A DNA stretch of 64,000 nt, from positions 72,209 through 136,208 of the forward strand of contig NW_020170518.1 in NCBI RefSeq assembly GCF_000524195.1. The letters run 5' to 3'. A program made the position numbers and the translations under genes. Shown piece by piece: positions 49,701 to 61,700 of this stretch; position 1 is the first letter of the stretch, and each line of letters starts with the position of its first letter. The stretch is from Echinococcus granulosus. Lineage: Eukaryota > Platyhelminthes > Cestoda > Cyclophyllidea > Taeniidae. The notes under the pieces are model-generated. The model was not told the origin of the DNA, made no database searches, and worked only from the letters and a program-made list of their open reading frames with translations.

Positions 49701-52700
49701 TATACCCACGAGACGAGAGGTCACCTGGTCGTGGAAGTCGCTCGTTGACTGATGCATCACCTGTAAACAGGCGTAGAGGGCGTCCAGGAGGATGGGGATT
49801 GCGCTGAAGAGGGAAAAAAGATGCGTGTGGAGAGTATTTATGAGGCACACTAGAATGTACGGAAAAAATGTCTCCACAGCTGGGAACAAAAAACACCCAC
49901 CGATACTGCGGATCGACGAGACAGGACTGACACTGCGGCACCTTAAGACAGTACTCCAACAGATGCACACTGACGTGAAGGAGGTCGCGACACTTCAGAG
50001 CATCCTTCACCACGTCCAGCCGATTGAGAATGACCGCCAGGCCCTGTGGGTGCTCCGTGAGCACGACCAGTCTGGAATACTGCTCCTCGGGGATGTTAGG
50101 ATGGGGTAGGCGCGAGACGTAGGGCAGATTGTCCGCCTCCAGTCCCGGGATTCGGTAGATCAGCTCCATTGCTTTATTTGCCTGACGTGAATAATGGGAG
50201 CGAGCCGTTTTGACTAATGACAATCGGTAACCAAGGTATTGGGGATATGAAGGAGCCTTACATTAGTGGGATTCTGGAGCCAGAGGTACTTGTAGACATT
50301 CTCCAGCAGCAACTGCGGCATAAGGATGGAATTCTCGCAGACCACTTCCAGTCGCATATCTGTGGTCAGATTGTTTTCCGCGCAGATGTAGTTAATCACA
50401 TCGGAGATAGTGGGACCGAAACCGCGGGTGTTGGACCTTGACGGAAAGAAGAGGAGGTTATTTTTCAGTTGATCGAATAGCCATAAAGGAGACCTTGGTC
50501 GGACATTCACGACTGAACAAATATCTGATATTAAATTAACTAATCCAACAGGAACTTTGATCTCCAAGATGCAGTCACCACCAACATTAGTGATAGGGGT
50601 GAATATTCCAGCTGGCAAGAGATTTATAGAACATTTGAAGGTAACATTTAAGGGTTGTGGAAATAGTACACGGTAAATCGCTTTACTTCAAGAAGACTAG
50701 AACTCAGAGAGATGGACAAAAGTGGGGCGAGAGCATTTTAACGACCGTAGCACTAAATTCGCATCAACTCGAGCGCCAAACTTACATAACCACCTCACGC
50801 ACACGTCGCACAAAGAGATATTCCTCCTGATCCCGCCACACAGAGATGCGCACTGGGAAGGGTGCAACCTCCGTGGGAAGGGGGCAAGCGCAGGCGCAGA
50901 TGCGCTTCAACAGAAAGACGGCGGAACTCTGGTCGTCTGTTTGCACAGGACACTGGACGAGGTAGTCCATGGTGATCTGCAGAAAAAGAGTAGCGGAGAG
51001 ATGAGAGTAAGGAGAAAAAAAGCCAGCGACAAAGATGTGAGGGAGAAAGCCACTCACGCGAATGAGGTCGGGAGCGCGTGACGAAGCGTTCTGCATAAGC
51101 TGTTGTAGCATCTCCTTGAAGAGGAGCTCTGCCTTCACGGTGTAGATGGTGCGTTGGTAGACCAGAGACTGTAGACTGACAATGGCATGGAGGAAGTAGG
51201 AGTAGAGGCGATCTTGATGCTCTAGTGCCAAGTCGTTCTGCCCAATGGAAGGAGAGAGAACTCAGCAAGAATAAAATAACTCACGAGACAACTACTAACC
51301 AAAGGGTGGAAGCCTCCAAGTCGTAAAGCACAACAGATACTGGTAATTGGATACATTTCGGCCTCCTAGTATTTCTCTACATTGATAATATAGCTACTTC
51401 TAGACTAGTATGCAGTGGCAACTAGACGGAATAAGACCAACCAGAGGTTGGAGGATGGCCAAAAGGTCTGCGATGTGCATCAAGGTGTAGCCGGGGTTGG
51501 CACCGGGTGCGGCACTACTTCCACTGACAGGAGCGAGTTGGGGAGGAAGGCAGTCGGTCCAGTTACGTAGCGCCGGTAGCGACGGTCTGTTGCCACCGCC
51601 CACACCCTCGATAGCGGAGAGGGTGGTGAGAGTTCGTTGCAGCAGCGTCTCCACGTGGTCTGTTTGTGCAAGGAGAAAAAAGACTTCTATCGGAGCTGAG
51701 ATGGCATTCGGCTAGAAGTCAGGTCAAGTCACCCACCCAACAGCTTTCCCCTGTACAGCAACAGCGGACGCATGAGAAGAGGCGTCATCGACCCCAGTGC
51801 AATCGTCGGTGCAGTTGTGGATGCAGTCGTAGTGGTGCTGCTCTGAGACACAAAAGCGGAGCAGCTGCGCAGGGTCCGTTTCATCACAGCCGTTCCTTTG
51901 ATCGTGTTGCCCGAGGTCAGGTCCCACATGAACATCACCAGTGGGTTGACGCGTAATGCTTCGTCAGTCAGGCCTGAGCCCCGATTAGCGCGCACCAGGT
52001 GATCAAGGTAGGGTACATATTGCGAAGCTAGGTAACAAAGGCACTCCGCCGAGCGGTTCGATGAGGTACTGGCAGTATCAAGGCAGAGATTGGTCAGGAG
52101 GTTGAGACCCGAGTCCTGATGTGACATATATTGACGCGAAGCGAAAGAATGAAAGAGAATGGGTGATAACCAGCCACCGGGATTGGCGGCTGACTCGCAG
52201 TGACCAGGCAAGGGAGGAAGTTTGGCTTGCGCCGTCTTGCGCAGCCAGCGGAGGGCGAAGCGAGCACTCAGGGCGAGTTCGCGAGGGGCGGTGGAGGTGA
52301 TGTGCCTCCTCACGCGTTCTTCAGTCTTCGCCATCTCAACTGCCAGTTGGTAGTGCTCTCTCCAGGTCTAAAAAAGGAAAGGAGGTATGAGGTGGCCCGA
52401 GTTCAAGCCCTTTGCATCTGTGATGCGAGGTGGGTGAGTAGAAGCTACGGTTGCGATTGCGACAAATTCACTGAATTTTTTTTGACACACTGCGACAGAC
52501 TGACCATTCAAAAGTTGATTGAAAAACGAGACGAAATCTACTTTACTTTTCCGAAATATTGCCCCCCTAATTCCTTTATCGAGGTTTACATATAAAAAAG
52601 GGTTTAGACACCAAGGTACGAGAACTGCCTACCGAGAAAGACGCAGCCTCATCGCCGCGCATCCAGGCCTCGAAGTTGACCCGGGGAGGACGAAAGTCGG

Positions 52701-55700
52701 CGACTCCCCTTTCCCACCACCAATTCTTCACATTATCCGGGAGGATGAAGAGGTCACAGAGGAATCGGATACACTCGACGAGGATGGATTCCATCACTGC
52801 AACGGGAGGTGCTGCCACCTCTGTCTCCCCATTCATCAATTTCTCCTGCTGTCGCCGCGTCAGTCCGAGGAGGAGACGAAAGACGGTACGCAGACGCGCC
52901 TCCTGACAAAAGTAGTCAGCGTCTACGCCACCTACAGATGAAGATAGCTAGGATGAAGGGTTTTAAACTCGCCAATAAAGAGTGGTCGCGTGTCACTGGA
53001 TTTCAAAATCGCCTGAAACAACTTTGATTAGTGACTTTGAAAGTCCCAGTAACAAAAATAATAAACTGCAAAATCGCAATCTTACAGGGAGGAGTTAGAG
53101 CGATGATGGACTTCACGCCCCTTCCCAATGATACGATGTTGAAGTAGCTGGAACGCTCAAACTCGAACATTTCTTTTTCGCATTCTGACAGTGCCAACAG
53201 GCGCTCAACAATGTTGTCGCCAAGATGATTAATCTGGTTAAAGAAAGAGAGTAGAGCACACAGAAAGAGAGAAGGTTGCTAATCTGCTGCAGAAAGAAAC
53301 AAACTCAAGCTCACCAATGCAATCGAGTTGGAGGTAATGTGATTTAGAAATCCGACCAGCCGCATTTGTACCACAGGGCTGAGACTGTGTGCCAGTGGTA
53401 GGCCCCTACTAATGCACTCCTTTCGAGCCTCCACAGAGAAGACGGAGGGTGTGAAGGTGCTCGCCATGTTGGTAATCAGACAGATGGCAGCCTCTACACA
53501 GCGCAGACACCGATCATCACCACCACGGCTGCTAACAGCAGTGGTAATGGCAGTGTCAGCGCCAGTGACTTCCATCGAGTTAGCGGCACATCGACCGTCA
53601 TAAATGGAGACTGCCTGACGCAAAGCCCACAGTCGGCAGACCAGTGGAAAAGCCGCCTGCTGCACACGCTCTGCTTCCGACACGCTTTTGATAACACAGT
53701 CCCTGGGCCAGAACAACGGCACCAAGACTTCTGGAGTGTATGGCAATGGAGGATGTCCCACAGTGATAGAGCCGAAAAGATGTTTTTGCGCAAGTCCCAG
53801 GGCCGCAAGTTGGGTGTTCAACTCCTCCGTTAGACCTACGATCCGTGAAAGCGCCACACGGCGATCCTCCTCATCACGCAGACGACTCACGTGGAATAAA
53901 TTGGGTCGCGCAAGCATGGAGAAGTTCATAAAATTGTAATTGGAGGAGCCGCACTTAGTACAGAGGAAGACCTCCTCATCACTGAGATTGATGAAGAGGC
54001 AGCGAGAGCACTGGTTCCCATTCTGCTTACAGTGTTGACACGTGGAACCCTGGAGGATGGTAACATTGCAACGACAGCAGCGCCGTCGCCTACTACGCCT
54101 TTCACCGCCACCCTCAGTATCTCCATCACCCTCCTCTCCTCCTTCCTCCGATCCGTGGAATGCAGCGTAGTGGAAGATAAGACTATTGGCAGTGAGTGGA
54201 AGACCTTCAGAGAGTCGAACCTCCACAGTACTGGAGGCATCGGGTGGGGGATCCTGTGTAACCGGTAGGACAATGTCCGCCTCTGCAGCAAGATGAATCA
54301 GCACATTGTACTTAGTGGGAGGAATGTCAACTTGCACTAGTCTGCGCCACAGATGCCGTGCCCGCATGAGACGCGAGGGTGGGCACTCAAAAGCGTCTGA
54401 AGTGAAAATGTTGAGGGTGCGAACGTTGCGCAGTCCAGGCGCGGGAGCCATGAAACGCACACCAATGCTAGCAATCTCCCACGTATCGAGAAGGGAGAAG
54501 ATGTGCACATTGGGGGAAACCCAGGTCGGTGGCTCAAGTTCAATCACTGGGGGAGCGGCTGTAGTGGTGGGAGTGGGCTGAATAGGCGTCGCGGTGCCCA
54601 CCGAAGCGTTAACGGCGGCTGTAGACACAGAAGCTTGAGTATACGTTGCTAAATGGGGGGTGTTGGTAAGTCTACTGTCTGTGCTGTAAGTGGGCATGGG
54701 ATAGATGCTGGTAACAGCACTTCCTGCGGCACCACTTGTGCTGCCCTGGGCACCACCGCCGCCAGAAGAGGTGGAGGTGTTTCCACGTCGTCTGGAGGGT
54801 GTGGAGGAGTTCCACTGGAAAAGGACATAAGGGAGAGATAGCAGGGAGCGGTTGCAAAGGAGACAGGGCTCAGAATCGAAGGGACAGCCAATTAGATTTG
54901 AGCTGACCAATCCCGGTAAGTAGGTGGGTATGACGGTGGAGATGAAATTGGGCGGCAAGTGGAGTCCAGCGAACGGTGGGTCATCGGTGTGGTGCGCGAT
55001 ACTGGAGACAAATCCAGACACACTGTGACATTTCTGTCAGAGCAGAGAAAAAAGGGGAGTTAAATAGTGCCGGTGGTGGAACGGGGAAGGCAGGCAGGAC
55101 GTACAAGAACAGCTTTGTAGATATCGCGCAGTGGGTGCTCCGCGACGGAGTTGATTTGGGAGAGAAGAAGCTCCAAGAGTTGGTTACAGAAGGGCGTGGT
55201 GCCTGACCAATTTGGGTGGCGTTTGAAGAGAAAGATGGAGAGAAGAGCTAATTCGTCGCCGTAGAGTGCAAAACTGGGCAGCTCTGACCACAACTTGGGC
55301 AGATGCTGCAGCAGGAGCGTGGAAAACGAGTCGTTTTCACTGTACCTTGAGTGACAACAAAATAGAGATTGAAATACCAGTCGAAAGGTCTGAGAACCTC
55401 CTTCATACGCCACTTTCTTAGCGACGACTTTAATTATTAATAGTATAAATCCAAGCCAGTCCACCTAACAAGGTGGCTGAAGAGAGCAGGATGAGGTCTA
55501 CGTTCGGCGGTAGCTCACCAAGCGAGAGCGGTGATGATGAGAGAGGCCGTGCAACGAATCCGCTGATCCGCACGGCAACAGATGTTACCACGGACAAAAT
55601 TGAGGAGGAAGGCGGAAGGATCCTTGATCCTACCCTCACCATCGGGTACGAGTAGGCGACTCAACATATTAACGAGCTTGGTGGCGTAGCTGGTGGTGGC

Positions 55701-58700
55701 AGGGCATCCACTTGTCGCCGTCGCCGCTGTTTTCGTAGCTGATGACGAAGACCCCCCACGGAAAGTGGTCTAAAGAGTGGTACAAACATCAAAAGAAAAA
55801 GTGACATCTCTTGCCAATAAACCACAAAGACAGCCAGCTTTCAGAAGGAAGTGACAGCATAGAGTGTTCAAACACAACCAAATACTCCCGCTTCAACCTC
55901 TTGGGCTAACTTTAAATATTCCCCCCCAAATCATCGCACATTCAGTAGAGTGGATTAGAAAGAAGAAATTGACAACACCAGAATCGGGTGAATAAAACAA
56001 AGCGAAAGATGTCCTACCATGCCCAATTTGGCCTGCTTGGCGTCCGGAAGGATGGCCACAAGGACCAGAGTCAAGAGACCAAGCGCCAGGACATCGCGAA
56101 CACGAAGACTCGCTTCCAGCATGAAGACCAGGTCGTCTAAACAGAGTCGGATACACGGAAATAGAGGTTTAGAATGCGAGATGGAGAGGGTAAGAAGAGG
56201 AGACGAGACCCACTTACCCGATTTCCTAATGCACAGGCGTTGCCACGAGGAACGGTCAGAGAGTGCGACATCAAGACACGTGTTGATGCAATTGAGCTGA
56301 TGAACCAAAGAGAAGAACGCGAAGTTAATGTTTCGATTAACTAGGGAAAGAAAAGTTGAACAGGCCAAACTTACCATGAGACACTCGCTAGGATAAGAAA
56401 GAGGAAGCAGGTAGGAAAGGGCAGTATAGGCGTTGTCCTCCTGCTCCATGCTCGTCTTGTACACGCCACGCATTCGAATAAGCGCCTGGCTCAAAAGATG
56501 GATATCTTTCAACTGACGGTAATGCTTCTGCCCCACCAGGTATATCAGCAGCTGTAAAGGGAGAAAAAGCGCGTGCCCATGAAATTTTATAATTCAGTCC
56601 AATTTTTCTAGGACGCCTGGACCTTCAAGGGCGGTAACTCGACAAAAAATCAACGATACGCCACAAGAGAAGCTTACTGAACGCATGAGTCCCACCAGCC
56701 GACCAATGATTGACACACTTGAGTCAATTTTTGAGGAGGAAGTGGCTGTTGCTGTTGTGGATACTGAGTCGGTGAAAGAGGAAGACTCAGAAGTGAGGGA
56801 CTCCAGGAGGTTGTACACCACTGCGCACCACCTCTTTTTTATTTCCTCGTATTCACCACTGCTCTCCCTCTTCGCCCCTCCAGTGCGGACACAAGTGAAG
56901 AGAGCAATGGCTAGTCGGACAGCGGCCTCGGTGAGTTGAAGATCGAAGTCGACGTGAAGCGGAGCGTGAAGGTGCACCAAAGAGGCTTGAGCATCCAGGA
57001 TAGGTGCACAGTTGGTCAGTCCCGCGCCAAAGCCGTTGGTGAGGCTGGAGAAGTTGATACCGCGAGCGCATTGAAGAAGGCCAGCTGTGAGGTGGGGTAG
57101 ATTAAACGTACCGCTAGTGCGATAGCCTCGGCGGCCTGATGTGGTGGTGACTAAAGCGCTGGAGGACATGTTCTCACCAAAGTGCCACTACGAAAGGTAG
57201 AAGTATGCTACTTACGGACACCAGTGACATCAGATGGGACCACAAACTATAAAGGGGGTAAACGTACGTTATGACTCTTCTCCCACTTCGCTGAGAGGCC
57301 CTCAACGATGCCCAAACAGGCGTCCATGCACTTGGAGAAGAAACTTTCGCTCGAGTCAAGACCAGCAAGTCCACTGAGGACCGTCTTACCAACTAGGAGG
57401 GCAGTGGGTGAGGCTGTAATGTGCTCCTCGCTTCCACCGCTGCCGCCATCTTCATGGTTCTTGTCATTGTCAACAGCAGCCGACGCAGACGAGACGCAGA
57501 GAACGTGAGACAGTAGGCTGATCACAAGGAGAAGACGCTCGGAGCGTAGCGTGGGTTTCAACGGGGTAGTTCGTGAGGTTTCAGGCTGTTGGTAGTGATG
57601 GTGAAGGCGAAGGAGGCTGTTTGTTAGCGTTGTCACAAGATCTGCCAAAGTGGTCCTGCAGCAAAAAGGGACAGGTAGCGCGGTCAAAAGGCCACGAACA
57701 GGAAAAGACTTTCGTGGGACTCCATTTTCTGCAAATGTCGAGATAAAACGTCTCTATACAATGGATTTGAGTTATGGGTACAATATTAATCGGAAAAGGT
57801 TCGCAATTGTTAAGGATTTCATTCCTAGAACAATTCGTTTATAAGTAGGAAAATCAACCTGATTAAGTGGTGGGTAAAAAGAATCGAACATTAATAATAA
57901 ATTCAGCGAACCTTGCTGCATCAGCCGTTTCCTTCAAATCTTCCTCAGGCTCCGGTAGTCCCGAGCACTGCGCGATAGCCTCCAGCAGTCTGCAAAGCGT
58001 GAAGGTGGTCTGCATCAGAGGCATCAGTCGTTTGCTATCTTCCGACTCTGCTACCGCCTCCTCTCCGTCACCCACATCTACCACCCTCGCCCACACAGTC
58101 ACGAGGTGGCGTGTGAGAGCAATGCAGGCCCGGGCCGCTGATAGACTCTGCCGATCGCGTGGTAGGAAGCTCCAGGTACCACTTGGAGGGTCAGGTGGTG
58201 GACTTGAAGGTGGAGTAGAGCCACCACCACCATCACCGCCATCATCTTCCCCATCACTACTACCGTCGTCCTTATCATTCTTATCGCTTCCATCGTCGTC
58301 GCCGTTGTAGCTCGAGGAACCCATGTGGGAAGAGAAGCTCCAACTAGCCAGAAGTCGAGGGAGGAATGGCTTGGTAATCGCTGATGGAGGGCTAGGCAAG
58401 GAGAAGACTATTGGTAAACTAACCTCGCGCAAGAACTGGTAGGAGTGCTGGGGAGGACGGCAGGAGGGACATCCATGTCTTCGAAGAGGTCAAGCAGCAG
58501 ACCCTCGGAGAGCGGGCTGCCTAATGACTCCTTGCTAGTCTTTCGGCCTGACAAAGAGGGAGATAGGGAGGGAAGAGAGATGAGTCAGCCCTAACAGATG
58601 CCAATAAACAGTCTGGTACTAAAATGGTAGTGAGTATGAGTACCAAAATAGACCAAAACCTCAACTAAGGTGGTAGATGGTGGTGAAAAGCGCCAGACAC

Positions 58701-61700
58701 ATTTAGTCACCCCAAAAGGTCAAAGTGAGAAGGTAATATCGTCTACCACTCACCAACTTCATTTTCGGTGCTGTTTGACGGAAGAACTTGGGTCTAAAAA
58801 TGAGGAATATAAGAAAAAAAACACAAGTTTCTTTTCCGGGCAATCGAGCAACCAAACTATAGCAACTCAACTCACCCAAACCGTTGATTTAGCTGCCGGA
58901 GTCGCTACGGCATCCGTTGAATTTGAGGCATTCGTCGTTGCCAGGGTTGTTAGTGGTGATTCATCTGTGGCCTGAAAGGTAAAAAAGCCGCGAAAGTGGT
59001 GGGGTGGGAACAAAAGTCTTTTACAACAAGCCTAAAGAGGAAGCGAGTATTACTTAAGAGCCAGCACTCACTGTAAAAGCTAGATAGACCTGGATTACAC
59101 AAAAAGTGGATAATATCAAAATTTGGAGTGGTTTGAATACACCATGAATGGGTGAAGCAGAAGCTTACCTGCGGAGAAACTCGGAATTGAGCCGCCTGCT
59201 CTTCCAGCAAAGCGGCAGTGCCTGGACCGCCCTGATCGCGAATGCTTCGTTGAAGGGCTAGATTAAGGATCTGAGCACGCGAACACATTGCCCATTAACA
59301 TCAGTAACACAAAGGCAAAGGCTACCTTCAACAACAACTAAGTAAAAAGCGCACCACGTCCTCATCGATATGTTCCAGAAAAGCAGTATCAAAGAGACCC
59401 GACTCGTGGGACAACGTATCATTTCCACTGGAGCTACTTCCACCGCCACCTTCGTTATCACGGGAGATGACATGAGGCCGCGACGTGCCGGATGACTGTG
59501 GTGCATCCACTGTCTCCTGAACCGAGTTGCCCGCTGCTTTCGAGTCCGCAGGATGAGTGGAGAGCAAGTCTACCACGTATTGGAAAATGTCTACAAGGGC
59601 AGGAGAGGTGAAATGACATAAATGAAATGGACGAACTTACCTCTAGCCATGTCTGCGGTATGCTCATCGTCACCGTCGTCAGCAGCTTGAGTAGGCTCGA
59701 TTTCACCCTCGCTGTTGCCACTCTTACCTTCACCGTTACCCTCAGTGCATTCATCATCATCATCGTTATCGTCATCACCATCACCTTCATCGTTATCTTC
59801 TTCAGTAGTCTCCACCACCTCCTCGCCACCTGCATTTTCAACGTTACCCTCGTTTTCATTGGCTCTGTTTCCCTCTGTGCCATCGTCATCATCAAACAAC
59901 CCATATTTACGCGCCGAATCAGCTTCGTATCCATCTTGACTATTACCTACCTCGTCATGCTGATGCTGAATATCTTCCTCGAATTCACTTAACTCGTCCA
60001 TGAAACGCTGCGGAAAAGGAAAATGCATATTTAGCTACGCAAGATATTCCAGTCTTCCGCAGTTCGGCCACCAAGCCCTACTGCCCAGATGCTAACCTCT
60101 CAGATCCCCGCAAAAGCATACTTTAGACTGGTAAACCCCATAACATCTCCGGACGTAACCCAGAGGCTCTGAAGAAACAAAGGTCCCAATTTAGTTGACT
60201 GGACAACACAGAGGAAAAAACCCAATGCTATCTATACCAATCTATGCAGTGATGGTAGGGAAAACAGGCACTCACAATCGGATCATTAGCACCAAGTACG
60301 ACGGTCGCTGACGGTCTACCCCTTCGGCGCGACCCAAAGCTGCGCCTTATTTCGTCCACAGCCTCTCGCAACGACTGGTAGCGGGAAAGTGCACCATCCC
60401 ACCTGTGGCGCAGTGATTCGTCCGTGCTTCCGGCACCTCCCTGGTTATCTTCCTCTTCCTCATCATCATCGGCATCATTCCCTAAGATGTTTGTCGCTGA
60501 CGCGATGAACTGGAGCATCTCATTGAGAGTTCGACCGATCTCTTCTATGTTTCCGTCGTCCACCTCACCACCACCATCACCAGCGCTGTTCTCGCTATTG
60601 TTGACGGAAGAGGTGACAAAAGGGGAGGAACCGAGATTGCTCTGCCTTTTCGGCACAACGCGGGGACAGCGGATGCGCCGTAAACGGAAGGTGCTGATCG
60701 AGGTAGTGTTTTTTGAACCACCACTGCCTTCATTACCACCGAGAGTACCAACATCGTCGTCATCATTAACGTTGTTAGTCGAGCCTTTTCGGGAGTTCTC
60801 TTCTTCCTCCTTCTTCTCACTAGATGCAGAAGTTTTTGGAGGTTGGGAAGATAAAGATGGACCCGAGCGTGAGGGGAAGGGAGAATAGTAAAAGAGATGC
60901 TTGGCAATTCGACAGTTGCCAGTAAACAGACAGACCAGGGTGCTGCAGAGGAGGTCTCTCGTGTTGCAAGCAATTTGGGACTGCTTATGAGTCAAAAGAC
61001 GAACAATGAGGTCACCCAACACAGGGACCGACGAGGAGGGCGTAGAAGAGTTGTCGCAGCACGACTCTGCCAACACAAAAACGGCCACTTTCAAGAGGTC
61101 CTGAAGCAGTTTTACCCAGAGACTATTCAGCTGCGTAAACATATTTGGAAGCAGTACTTCCTCTTCTGAGAATAAGAGGTGTTCCTGTAGAGCAGTGAAA
61201 AGTTGGATAGTGAGGTCATTCGAGGCACTTGCGTTTACTCCGCCACCGTACTCGTGAGCCAGCTGCCAGACACGGGAGAATTGGGCAAGGCAAGAAGTAG
61301 AGGCGAAGAGGCGCGAAGGGGTAGTAGCGGAAGAGGTGAAAACTTTGAGAAAATCCGAGATGAGAGAGCCAAGAATGGTGCGAGGGGCGATGAGAGAGGC
61401 AGTGGAGTCTTCGTTACCACAAGAGGCGTGGAGGCGGATGAGGTCGGTGACGGTGCACATAGTGGTGCTATTAGGATGCACGAATGCCTCCAAAAGGAAT
61501 TTGGTCAATGCAGGAGTAAGGAAGGGTTGGAGTTCTTCAAGACTGAACTTTGTGGGTTCCTAAAGGGCAGAGAATGTAGGGGCGTGTTGTTTTTAAAGCG
61601 AAAAGAAGTCTAAAATGTTACCACCGGATAAATCCTTTTGGTTTCTCGTTGTTCATGGATGCATCGAAATTAAATCGTTATCAGTACCAAACATAGTTTA

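Noticed and set aside
60122..60168. 47-nt micro-exon between UBR4 exons at 60276 and 60007
   Set aside because: It has an acceptor and a GTATGC donor, but 47 nt would break the frame because both flanking exons meet in phase 0.
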